From Phycisphaerales bacterium (GTDB lineage Bacteria > Planctomycetota > Phycisphaerae > Phycisphaerales > UBA1924), in the NCBI GenBank assembly GCA_020847535.1, contig JADLBU010000124.1, positions 1 to 64,000 of the forward strand: DNA of 64,000 nt. The letters run 5' to 3'. The notes beneath the pieces are model-generated. The model saw nothing but the letters and a program-made list of their open reading frames with translations, ran no database searches and was not told the DNA's origin. A program made the position numbers and the translations under genes. Positions 20,119 through 27,259 of the stretch are shown piece after piece; the first letter of the stretch is position 1, and each line of letters opens with the position of its first letter.

Positions 20119-21276
20119 ATGCAATCGAACTCCATGCGGAAGCTGTCGCTCGCCATCTCCGGCTTCGTGCTGTTCACAGGCGCCATCGGCGCGGGTGTAC
20201 TGCCCGCCGAACCGGCGACCGGCCAGCCGCCGGTCATCGAGATGGAAGAGATCGGCTCGCTCCGCAATGCCCGGATCGCCCACGCGATGCCGACGGACCC
20301 GGCGGATCGCGCCAAGGTTCAGTTGACGTTCCTGACCGGAGAGCTGACCAGCACTCAGCAGGCGATGATGAAGCAACTGGCGCCGAACGTGAAGTTCATC
20401 TCGGTGACCCGACAATCGGCGATCACACACGCGGCGGAGGCCGATGGTGTCGATGCCCGCCTGCTCTCACCTGAGTTCCTGGAGAAGGCGACCCGATTGA
20501 CATGGGTGCATGCGGGCAGCGCGGGGGTTGACTCGCTGATGTCGAACAAGGCGCTCGTCGGGAACGAGAAGATCGTGCTGACCAACGCCCGCGGAGTGCA
20601 TGGCCCGGCGATCGCGGACCACGCGATCGGCATGCTGCTGCAACTGACGCGGCAGCTTGGTTACTACGCCAACGAGCAGGAACGCGGGACGTGGTCGCGC
20701 GGGGACACGCCCGAGCGATCGATAGCACTCGCCGGCAAGACCATGCTGGTGGTGGGGATCGGCGGGATCGGGACGGAGGTCGCCAAGCGGGCCCACGGCT
20801 TCGGGATGCGCGTGATCGCCACCCGCCGCAGCGACACCCCCGCGCCCGACTACGTCGAGCATGTCGGCAAGCCCGACACGCTCAAGGAGATGCTCCCCGA
20901 GGCGGATGTCGTGGCGATCTGCACCCCGCTGACGCCCGAGACGCAGGGGATCTTCAACGCGGACATGATCGCCGCAATGAAGAAGGGCTCGTACCTGATC
21001 AACATCGGCCGCGGGAAGATCGTCGATTCCGATGCGCTCGCCGCCGCCCTGAACGATGGCCGGCTGGGTGGCGCATGCTTGGATGTCACCGATCCCGAAC
21101 CCCTGCCCTCGGGCCACGCGCTGTGGAAGGCCAGGAACATCGTGATCACACCGCACGTGTCGGCCGACAGCGAGCTGACGGATGCGCGGCGGGTCAGGCT
21201 GTTCAACGAGAACGTGCGGCGATTTGGCGCTGGTGAACCGTTGTTGAATTGCGTTGATGTGAAGGCGGGGTATTGA
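20119..21276 (+). CDS. D-2-hydroxyacid dehydrogenase with an apparent export signal
   Basis: NAD(P)-dependent 2-hydroxyacid dehydrogenase family, 385 residues. The nucleotide-binding domain has MLVVGIGGIGTEVAKRAHGFG, followed by VVAICTPLTPETQGIF, INIGRGKIVDSDAL with the substrate Arg, DVTDPEPLPSGHALW with the Glu, and ITPHVS with the catalytic His. Unlike normal cytoplasmic members it starts with a signal-like segment (MRKLSLAISGFVLFTGAIGAG) and about 30 extra residues. The start could be 20119 or 20134; neither has a clear ribosome binding site. See the findings for the export puzzle. Confidence 0.88.
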   Translation: MQSNSMRKLSLAISGFVLFTGAIGAGVLPAEPATGQPPVIEMEEIGSLRNARIAHAMPTDPADRAKVQLTFLTGELTSTQQAMMKQLAPNVKFISVTRQSAITHAAEADGVDARLLSPEFLEKATRLTWVHAGSAGVDSLMSNKALVGNEKIVLTNARGVHGPAIADHAIGMLLQLTRQLGYYANEQERGTWSRGDTPERSIALAGKTMLVVGIGGIGTEVAKRAHGFGMRVIATRRSDTPAPDYVEHVGKPDTLKEMLPEADVVAICTPLTPETQGIFNADMIAAMKKGSYLINIGRGKIVDSDALAAALNDGRLGGACLDVTDPEPLPSGHALWKARNIVITPHVSADSELTDARRVRLFNENVRRFGAGEPLLNCVDVKAGY

Positions 21277-21285
21277 CAAGCAGAA

Positions 21286-21313
21286 GGCATCGGGCACTGG
21301 GCATCAGGCATCG
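21286..21313. repeat. GGCATC/GGCACT short direct repeats
   Basis: Four short related units (GGCATCG, GGCACTG, GGCATCA, GGCATCG) lie end to end between the dehydrogenase stop and the next start. It is an intergenic microsatellite-like tract. Similar GGCATC units recur at 22764-22795. Confidence 0.7.
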
Positions 21314-21341
21314 GTGAAAGGCACGTAGATCGGAGATAGTC

Positions 21342-22712
21342 ATGCTGGTCATCGCAATGGTCGCGTGTGTGGTGGCGGCTGAGCCCGGAACGCCCGTGCT
21401 GAAATGGACCGTGCCGATCAAGTCTGCCTCGTTCGGGGGTGGGGCGATCGCCGATGCGGATGGGGACGGCGCTATGGATGTCGCGTTCGCGACGTATTTC
21501 GGAGATGCTCGCGTGCGTGTGCTTCGCGGCAAGGATGGCTCGGAGCTGTGGTCGTACCACGATCCGGATGCCAACCGGGATGACTGCTACGACGCGTCGT
21601 GCCGCTTCGCGGTGCTGGATGGTGCAAAAGGGAACGGCTCGCTCTCGCTGGTGGTGCCGTGTTCGAGCGGCTGCCGGGTGCTGGCGCTTGATGCCAAGAG
21701 CGGCACGGTGCTCTGGAACACGTACCTGGGCGATGGGGAGTGCATCGATACTCCGCCGTTCATCGGACCCGTGGATTCGGCGGGCACGCTCGGCATCGTC
21801 GTCGGCACGTTCAAGGGCAAGCTGCACGTGCTCAAGGGCGCGGATGGATCGGTGATCCGATCGCTCAAGATCGCCCCGGGCGCGGTGCAATCGTGCCCGA
21901 TCGTGATGGATCTCAACAACGATGGGACGCCCGACTTCATCGGCGGCAACTTCCGCGGTGATCACGCGATGCATGCGGTGGATGGGACCGATGGGCATGA
22001 GCTGTGGTCTGTCAAGACCGGCAGTCACATCTACCACGGGCCATCGATCTGGCATCCGACTGGGGATGGGTCGATTCACTTTGCCTTCGGCAGCTACGAC
22101 GGCAAGGTGTACAGCGTGGATTCTGCCGGCAAGCCCGACTTCATCGCCGAGCCGGGCGAGCGCTACATCATGGCACCGACGGCGATCGTCGATATTGATG
22201 GGGATGGCCGGGATGAGTGTATCGCGACATGCGAGCACGTGACGGCGATCAACGGGAAGGGTGAGATTGTGTGGAAGGGCGATGTCACGCCCAAGCAGGG
22301 ATGGGATTCGGTGACGCGGGGCGTGGCGATCGCGGATCTCTCGGGGGATGGCAACAACGACCTTGCGTACGTGACGGGCGATGGGCTTTTCCGCGTGCTG
22401 GATGCCCGAGATGGATCCAAGCTGTACGCGTTCGATGCGGGCGGGGTGTGCGGTGAGGGGAAGAAGGTCACACAATCATCGCACGGGGTGATCCTCGGGG
22501 ATCTGGATGGTGATGGGCTGCTGGATGCGTTTTTCGTGCTGGGCGGTATGGAGGAACGGAAGGATGGCGTGCCGACCAAGCGGTACGGAGCGGCGGTGTG
22601 CCTGACGGGATTCAAGGGGAAGGCATCGGAGACGAACCAGTGGCCGATGTTCAGGCATGATGCGGGAAACAGCGGAAATGCTCGGATGCAGGTGATGCGG
22701 GTGGAGAAATAG
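21342..22712 (+). CDS. Exported FG-GAP/PQQ-like beta-propeller protein
   Basis: A 456-residue secreted protein with a short signal peptide (MLVIAMVACVVAAEP) and GGAGATAG upstream. It is built of repeated propeller blades that mix FG-GAP calcium loops (DADGDGAMDVAF, DLNNDGTPDFIG, DIDGDGRDE, DLSGDGNNDLAY, DLDGDGLLDAFF) with PQQ-type blades (VRVLRGKDGSELWSY, VLALDAKSGTVLW, AVDGTDGHELWS). It ends with WPMFRHDAGNSGN, a motif typical of PQQ-like propellers of planctomycetes. It probably has a binding or scaffold role at the cell surface. No enzymatic domain is attached. Confidence 0.85.
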   Translation: MLVIAMVACVVAAEPGTPVLKWTVPIKSASFGGGAIADADGDGAMDVAFATYFGDARVRVLRGKDGSELWSYHDPDANRDDCYDASCRFAVLDGAKGNGSLSLVVPCSSGCRVLALDAKSGTVLWNTYLGDGECIDTPPFIGPVDSAGTLGIVVGTFKGKLHVLKGADGSVIRSLKIAPGAVQSCPIVMDLNNDGTPDFIGGNFRGDHAMHAVDGTDGHELWSVKTGSHIYHGPSIWHPTGDGSIHFAFGSYDGKVYSVDSAGKPDFIAEPGERYIMAPTAIVDIDGDGRDECIATCEHVTAINGKGEIVWKGDVTPKQGWDSVTRGVAIADLSGDGNNDLAYVTGDGLFRVLDARDGSKLYAFDAGGVCGEGKKVTQSSHGVILGDLDGDGLLDAFFVLGGMEERKDGVPTKRYGAAVCLTGFKGKASETNQWPMFRHDAGNSGNARMQVMRVEK

Positions 22713-22799
22713 CAGAGGGCGAAGGGCAAACAGAAGAAGGTGAGCGAAGAGCGGCGAAGAAGAAGGCATCGAGGCAGGAGGCATCAAGGCATCGAGTGA
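22713..22799. repeat. Purine-rich low-complexity intergenic tract
   Basis: The gap between the propeller gene and the convergent glycosylase gene is almost all purine on the plus strand, with GAAGGGCAAA, GAAGAAGG and four GGCATC-type units (GGCATCGAGGCAGGAGGCATCAAGGCATCG). No hairpin terminator was identified in it. Confidence 0.6.
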
Positions 22800-22807
22800 A
22801 GGCGGAG

Positions 22808-23749
22808 CTACTCCCACTCTTCCACGGTCGCCGGCCAGTCATCCTTCAGCAGGCGTGAGAGGGAGCGGTCGGCGAGCACCTTGCCGTTGGTCTGGCATGT
22901 GGGGCAGTAGTTGCACTCGTTCTCGGCGTAGATGATGCGCTGGACCTTGGTTCCGCAAATGGGGCAGCGCTTGCCGAACTTGCCGTGGACGGCGAATTCC
23001 GGGCGAAAGGCGGTGATCTCGCCGGGGGCGGGGAAGCGGTCATGAGGTGTGTCGAGGGCGAAGTCGGCTCGCAGGCGAGCGATCCAGTTGGTCAGCGTGC
23101 CGCGGGCGGCGTGGTGGAGGCGGCTTGCTTCTTCATCATCGAGGTTGCGGGTGAGCTGCGTGGGTGAGAGTTTGGCGGCGTGCAGGATCTCATCCCCGTA
23201 GGCGTTGCCGATTCCATCGAAACGCTTGGGGCTGGCGAGCGCTCGCTTGAGGGTGTGGTTCTCGGAGCGGAGTCGCTCGATGAAGGCGGGTGTCGAGCAG
23301 GTGAGGACATCAAGGCCGCCGCGGGTGTGCTCGATGAGCTGCTCGCGGCTTGCAACCATGTGCAGCGAGGCTCGTTTCTTCTTGCTGGCTTCGGTGAGAA
23401 TGAGCGTGCCGGTATCGAACTCGAAGCGGGCAAGTTCAATCTTGCTCGTGGCGGCGGGCTTGGCTTCGTGGGGGTCGTGGGGGTTGGGGGGGTTGTGGGG
23501 GTTGAGCCAGCGGAAGCGGCCGGCGATCATGAGGTGGATGATCGCGAACAGGCCGTTGTCGAACTCGATGGCGATCCGTTTGCCGAGGCGCGAGATCGCG
23601 GTCACAGCGCGGCCTTCGACGGCTTCGGTGGGCGGGTCGAAAGTGCGGAGGAGGAACGGGCTCTTGATGCGGAGGCGCTTGAGGGTGGCGCCCTGGAGCC
23701 GGCGCTGGAGGGATTCGATGTAGATGGTGACATCGGGAAGCTCGGGCAC
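22808..23749 (-). CDS. mutM: Formamidopyrimidine-DNA glycosylase family protein
   Basis: Base-excision repair glycosylase/AP lyase of the Fpg/Nei family. The GTG start at 23749 is chosen because it places Pro-Glu-Leu-Pro-Asp directly after the initiator, as required for the N-terminal Pro nucleophile. No Met codon gives this. Other landmarks are LGKRIAIEFDNG, HLMIAGRF, GIGNAYGDEILHAAKLSP, and the C-terminal zinc finger CPICG...CNYCPTC (two C-x2-C pairs). An unusual NPHNPPNPHDPH insert around residue 95 is encoded by a G-rich repeat. The PELPDVTIY variant suggests a subfamily distinct from classical MutM, so the symbol is approximate. Confidence 0.88.
   Translation of the reverse strand: MPELPDVTIYIESLQRRLQGATLKRLRIKSPFLLRTFDPPTEAVEGRAVTAISRLGKRIAIEFDNGLFAIIHLMIAGRFRWLNPHNPPNPHDPHEAKPAATSKIELARFEFDTGTLILTEASKKKRASLHMVASREQLIEHTRGGLDVLTCSTPAFIERLRSENHTLKRALASPKRFDGIGNAYGDEILHAAKLSPTQLTRNLDDEEASRLHHAARGTLTNWIARLRADFALDTPHDRFPAPGEITAFRPEFAVHGKFGKRCPICGTKVQRIIYAENECNYCPTCQTNGKVLADRSLSRLLKDDWPATVEEWE
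23470..23501 (+). repeat. Four G-tracts (G-quadruplex motif) inside the glycosylase gene
   Basis: On the plus strand (non-coding strand of the glycosylase gene) the runs are G5 (23470-23474), G5 (23479-23483), G7 (23486-23492) and G5 (23497-23501), with loops of 4, 2 and 4 nt. This meets the usual G4 pattern. In the protein it encodes the NPHNPPNPHDPH insert. Confidence 0.75.
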
Positions 23750-23941
23750 GGGAGGAATGGTACAGGATGACACGAAGTCGGAGCCGTCGGCTTCCAACCG
23801 GCGGTCAATGGGCGCAGAACCCACATTGAGCCTCCGTTTCCCACTGAGCCCGGCGCGGGAAAGATCACTACCGATTGGTGAGACTCGAGGGCGATCCGAC
23901 CGCCGGCCGAAGCCGCGGCTCCGAGAAAGCTATCCTGCCCC

Positions 23942-24982
23942 ATGCGATACCGCGATATCCCCGGCACGAACATCAAAGTCTCCGTGATCGGCTTCGGCTG
24001 CTGGACGATGGGCGGGCCGAACTGGTCTACATCGAACGGCCAACCCATCGGGTGGGCGGATGTCAACGAAGCCGATGTGCTCGCCGGCATCAAGGCCGGG
24101 CTCGATGGCGGGGTCAATCACTGGGACAACGCTGACATCTACGGCAACGGGCGGGCCGAGCGCACGCTCGCGGAGTGTTTCCGCAAGCTGGGTGTGAAGC
24201 GTGATTCGCAGGTGATCGCCACCAAGGTCGGGCACTTCAAGGGGACGGCGATCCATGCGTTTGAGCCGCGGCACATCCGCAACCAGTGCGAGCAGTCGCT
24301 GAGGAACCTGCGGACCGAGCACATCGACATCTACTACTTCCATCACGGGTCGTACGTCGGGCAGGGGTACGACGCTGGCGGCAATATCGTCGCCGATCAC
24401 GATTATCTCGCCGAGGCTGCGGGGACGATGCACGCGCTGGTGAAGGAGGGGAAGGTGCGCGCGGTCGGGCAGTCGGCGTACGCCGTGGAGGATTTCGAGC
24501 GGGCGTTGCCGGTTCTGAAGCCCCAGGTGCTGCAGAACAAGGCGAACCTGCGGTATGACGAGTTCATCAGGCTCGGCGGGAAGATGCAGGAGCTGATGAA
24601 GAAGCACAACTGCGTGTTTGTGGCGTTCGGGCCGCTGGACCAGGGGATCCTGCTCGACAAGTTCGACCCCGAGAACCCGCCGAAGTTCGAAGAAGGTGAC
24701 TATCGCGGGAGCCGCAAGGATTTCAATCCGCAGACGCTGTCGGCGGTTCGCGGCAAGCTGGCGAAGGCTGTCGAGCGGTTCACGGGTAAGTCTGGGATGG
24801 CGGAGCGGATTGCGCTGCTGTCGAGCGTGGCATCGAGGTGGGTGCTGTCGCACGAGCGGGTGTGCTCGGCGATCCCGGGGTTCAGGAATGAGCGGCAGGC
24901 CAGGTGCAATCTTCAGGCGGCGGTGGATGGGGCGATGGGGCAGGAGGATGCGGGGTGGCTGCGGGAACTGTTCAGGGCATGA
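23942..24982 (+). CDS. Aldo/keto reductase
   Basis: A 346-residue NADPH-dependent oxidoreductase of the aldo/keto reductase superfamily. It has the N-terminal VIGFGCWTMGG block, the catalytic Asp/Tyr region VNHWDNADIYGNGRAE, the Lys block VIATKVGHF, HIDIYYFHHG in place of the usual YLLHWP/YQ.H block, and VRAVGQSAYAVEDFERA. The closing segment VCSAIPGFRNERQARCNL carries the cofactor phosphate-binding pattern. Its length suits the family. It is probably cytoplasmic. The next gene starts 22 bp after it on the same strand. Confidence 0.93.
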   Translation: MRYRDIPGTNIKVSVIGFGCWTMGGPNWSTSNGQPIGWADVNEADVLAGIKAGLDGGVNHWDNADIYGNGRAERTLAECFRKLGVKRDSQVIATKVGHFKGTAIHAFEPRHIRNQCEQSLRNLRTEHIDIYYFHHGSYVGQGYDAGGNIVADHDYLAEAAGTMHALVKEGKVRAVGQSAYAVEDFERALPVLKPQVLQNKANLRYDEFIRLGGKMQELMKKHNCVFVAFGPLDQGILLDKFDPENPPKFEEGDYRGSRKDFNPQTLSAVRGKLAKAVERFTGKSGMAERIALLSSVASRWVLSHERVCSAIPGFRNERQARCNLQAAVDGAMGQEDAGWLRELFRA

Positions 24983-25004
24983 CAACCGCTTGACAGGCAA
25001 ACCG

Positions 25005-25646
25005 ATGACCATCGAGCAGCTTGCCAGACAGCTTCATGCCGACTTTCCAGCCGACTCCGCGCCAGAAATGCTCTTTGCTGACGCGGCGCCGCCGGTACAA
25101 GTGATCGACTGTGTTCTCTCTCTCCGCAAAAAGTACGACCGTGTTGTCGTACCTCGTGTCAACCGCTTCCTGCGAGCTTACCCCGAGGTTGACAGCTGCA
25201 AGAAGCTGCTCGACCTTATCCATGTGTTCAGATCCCCGCTTGACTTCATGCAGTCGGTACTGGATCTCAACTCGCCCACCAAGGCACATTCTCTACTTGG
25301 TGTTACGTCATGGCTTGATCGCATACAGCACGACTTCGCCGGCGAGACAGAAACCCATCGACTTCAAGCGTGGGCAGCCGCGGCGAAGCCACAAGATCAT
25401 CTGACCGTTGGGGTCAAGCACTTTGCAATTGCAGGCTTCCAGTACCTTCGCATGCGCTTTGGAGCCGATACTGTCAAGCCGGATGCCCACATACTCGGTT
25501 ACATCGCGGCGGTAATCGGGCGACCTGTGAGCGAAATTGAAGGCGTCACTATGCTGGAAGATGCATCGAAGCTCGCCGGCGTCTCTGCGCGACGTATCGA
25601 CGGGTTGATCTGGGAACGGCAAGCAGATTGGAAAGCTTGCAAATAA
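25005..25646 (+). CDS. Conserved hypothetical protein, possibly HhH-GPD-like
   Basis: A 213-residue protein that is mainly alpha-helical and cytoplasmic. It starts 22 bp after the aldo/keto reductase stop. The segment LTVGVKHFAIAGFQYLRMRFGADTVKPDAHILGYI is reminiscent of the helix-hairpin-helix/Asp region of HhH-GPD glycosylase-like folds (a single Asp in VKPDAHI), but the resemblance is weak. Codon usage is less GC-rich than that of its neighbours (for example ACTGTCAAGCCGGATGCC next to several AT-ending codons), so acquisition from elsewhere is possible. Confidence 0.6.
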   Translation: MTIEQLARQLHADFPADSAPEMLFADAAPPVQVIDCVLSLRKKYDRVVVPRVNRFLRAYPEVDSCKKLLDLIHVFRSPLDFMQSVLDLNSPTKAHSLLGVTSWLDRIQHDFAGETETHRLQAWAAAAKPQDHLTVGVKHFAIAGFQYLRMRFGADTVKPDAHILGYIAAVIGRPVSEIEGVTMLEDASKLAGVSARRIDGLIWERQADWKACK

Positions 25647-25695
25647 CGGCAGATTTGTCGCATGCCAAACGATGCCATCGCCCACACCTACAGGG

Positions 25696-25917
25696 TCACC
25701 GCGAGCTCTTCATCTTGCGCTCACGATCCGCGGCAAACGCGAGACACGCACGGATATCAACGGCGGTGAGGTCGGGGAAATCGGCAAGAATCTCATCAAC
25801 GGATATGCCCGAGGCGAGATTGTCGAGCACATCGGAGACCGTGATGCGCAAACAGCGGATACACGGGTTGCCACCCCGCTTGTCAGGCTCGATGGTGATA
25901 ATTCGAGTGTAGTCCAT
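25696..25917 (-). CDS. DUF433 protein (putative antitoxin)
   Basis: A 73-residue protein with the DUF433 pattern: ITIEPDKRGGNPCIRCLRITVSDVLDNLASGISVDEILADFPDLTAVDIRACLAFAADRE (described here as blocks PDKRGGNPCIR, TVSDVLDNLASG and EILADFPDLTAVDI). DUF433 proteins have a small winged-helix-like fold and usually precede a DUF5615 PIN-like toxin gene. Here the downstream gene on the minus strand is missing: the next gene is convergent. It is therefore an orphan antitoxin-like gene. Confidence 0.85.
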   Translation of the reverse strand: MDYTRIITIEPDKRGGNPCIRCLRITVSDVLDNLASGISVDEILADFPDLTAVDIRACLAFAADRERKMKSSR

Positions 25918-25958
25918 CAGAGGACATTCTGTGGTAGTCGTGGCGGTCTGCAGAGCGG

Positions 25959-26942
25959 CTAGTCCACGCCCTTGGCCGTGAGCCAGCGCTCCGCATCAAG
26001 CGCTGCCATGCACCCCATCCCCGCCGCCGTGACCGCCTGGCGATAGTGCTTGTCGGCGACATCGCCGGCGGCGAACACACCCTCGAGGTTGGTGTAGCTG
26101 TTGTGGTGCTTGAGGGCGATGTAGCCGTCCTCATCGAGCTCGACGCCGGAGTCCTTGAGGAACTTGGTCGCGGGCGTGTGGCCGATCGCCACGAACATGC
26201 CCTTGACCTCGATAGTCGAGAGTTCCCCGGTCACAGTGTCCTTGAGGCGGATACCGCTGATCCGATTCTCACCCAGAACTTCCTCGACAGCCTTATTCCA
26301 GAGAACCTTGGCGTTCGGTCGCGAGAGGAACCGCTGCTGCATGATCTTGCTGGCTCGCAGTGAGTCGCGGCGATGGATCACGTAGACGACCGACCCGAAC
26401 TTGGTCAGGTAGGTCGCCTCCTCCATCGCGGTATCGCCGCCGCCGATGACGGCGAGCGGCTGGTTGCGGAAGGGGGGAAGGGCGCCATCGCAGACCGCGC
26501 ACGCGGAGACACCGCCGCCCTCGGTTGCCAGCTTCATCTCGCTGGGGATGCCCAGCCAGTTAGCGGTGGCGCCGGTGGCGATGATGACCGTCCGGGCGAG
26601 CACCGTTCCGCCGCCGGAGGTGTGCAGGATGTGGGGCTTCTCGATCGGGTTCTTCGAGAACTCGCAGCGGGTGATCTCTTCGCCGATGACCTTGGTGCCG
26701 AAGTGCTCGGCCTGCTCCTGGAAGAGCTTCATCATCTCGGGGCCGCGAACCCCCTTGGGGAAGCCGGGGTAGTTCTCGACCTCCGTGGTGAGCATGAGCT
26801 GACCGCCGGGGATGATCGGGCCGGGATCGACCTTGTAGTAGCCGATGTAGCAGACGGGCTGGAGATTGGCGCGGGCGGCGTAGATCGCCGCCGTCCAACC
26901 CGCGGGCCCCGAACCGATGATGACGAGCTTGTGAACGGTCAT
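25959..26942 (-). CDS. trxB: Thioredoxin-disulfide reductase
   Basis: Flavoenzyme that reduces thioredoxin with NADPH. It is 327 residues long, normal for low-molecular-weight TrxB. Motifs: FAD dinucleotide fold VIIGSGPAGWTAAIYAARA, GGQLMLTTEVENYPGFP, redox-active CAVC near residue 145 (GVSACAVCDGA), NADPH fold AVIGGGDTAMEEATYL with HRRDSLRAS, and the FAD-binding C-terminal block GVFAAGDVADKHYRQAVTAAGMGC. It is cytoplasmic. No trx gene is adjacent. The intergenic region upstream of its start holds the second MITE copy. Confidence 0.96.
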   Translation of the reverse strand: MTVHKLVIIGSGPAGWTAAIYAARANLQPVCYIGYYKVDPGPIIPGGQLMLTTEVENYPGFPKGVRGPEMMKLFQEQAEHFGTKVIGEEITRCEFSKNPIEKPHILHTSGGGTVLARTVIIATGATANWLGIPSEMKLATEGGGVSACAVCDGALPPFRNQPLAVIGGGDTAMEEATYLTKFGSVVYVIHRRDSLRASKIMQQRFLSRPNAKVLWNKAVEEVLGENRISGIRLKDTVTGELSTIEVKGMFVAIGHTPATKFLKDSGVELDEDGYIALKHHNSYTNLEGVFAAGDVADKHYRQAVTAAGMGCMAALDAERWLTAKGVD

Positions 26943-26980
26943 GAGTGAATTCGCGGCGTGTTTGAGTGTCGGAATACAGG

Positions 26981-27223
26981 ACTCACCACAGAGGCACGGG
27001 GGGCACGGAGAAAGGCAAGTATTGGCTTAGAGACTGTTTCAGAACTTCGTAGCAGAGCGGTAGAACACAGGCAGGATGCCTGTGCCACGAGATGGGGTAG
27101 GGTTCTGAAACAGTCTCTTAGCGTCGCTGCGCTCCGCTGAAACTCGTGCAAATCCCGCAGCGCACACCTGGCTCGGCACCGCTTTGTCTTTTTCTCTGAG
27201 TTCTCTGTGCCTCTGTGGTGAGT
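26981..27223. repeat. Large imperfect inverted repeat split by the MITE
   Basis: The left arm 26981-27013 (ACTCACCACAGAGGCAC...CACGGAGAAA) and right arm 27190-27223 (TTTTCTCTGAG...GTGCCTCTGTGGTGAGT) are imperfect reverse complements. The MITE copy sits between them. This is a nested repeat of the widespread CACAGAGGCAC type. It occupies nearly all of the gap between trxB and the next gene, so no gene is present there. Confidence 0.75.
27026..27121. mobile_element. MITE-like element, copy 2, with 5-bp target duplication
   Basis: An 86-bp element (27031-27116) with the same 14-bp terminal inverted repeats as the copy at 19085-19170. The two differ at only about eight positions, mostly next to the left repeat. 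It is flanked by the direct repeat CTTAG (27026-27030 and 27117-27121), the reverse complement of the CTAAG at copy 1. The two copies thus share a CTWAG target in opposite orientation. Confidence 0.85.
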
Positions 27224-27259
27224 GTCTTTGCTCTTGCTCGACAGCTTCATAGTTGACGC

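Noticed and set aside
20850-22475. A 541-codon minus-strand open frame
   Set aside because: It runs antisense through the dehydrogenase and the propeller gene, including the repeat in between, and is not protein-like.
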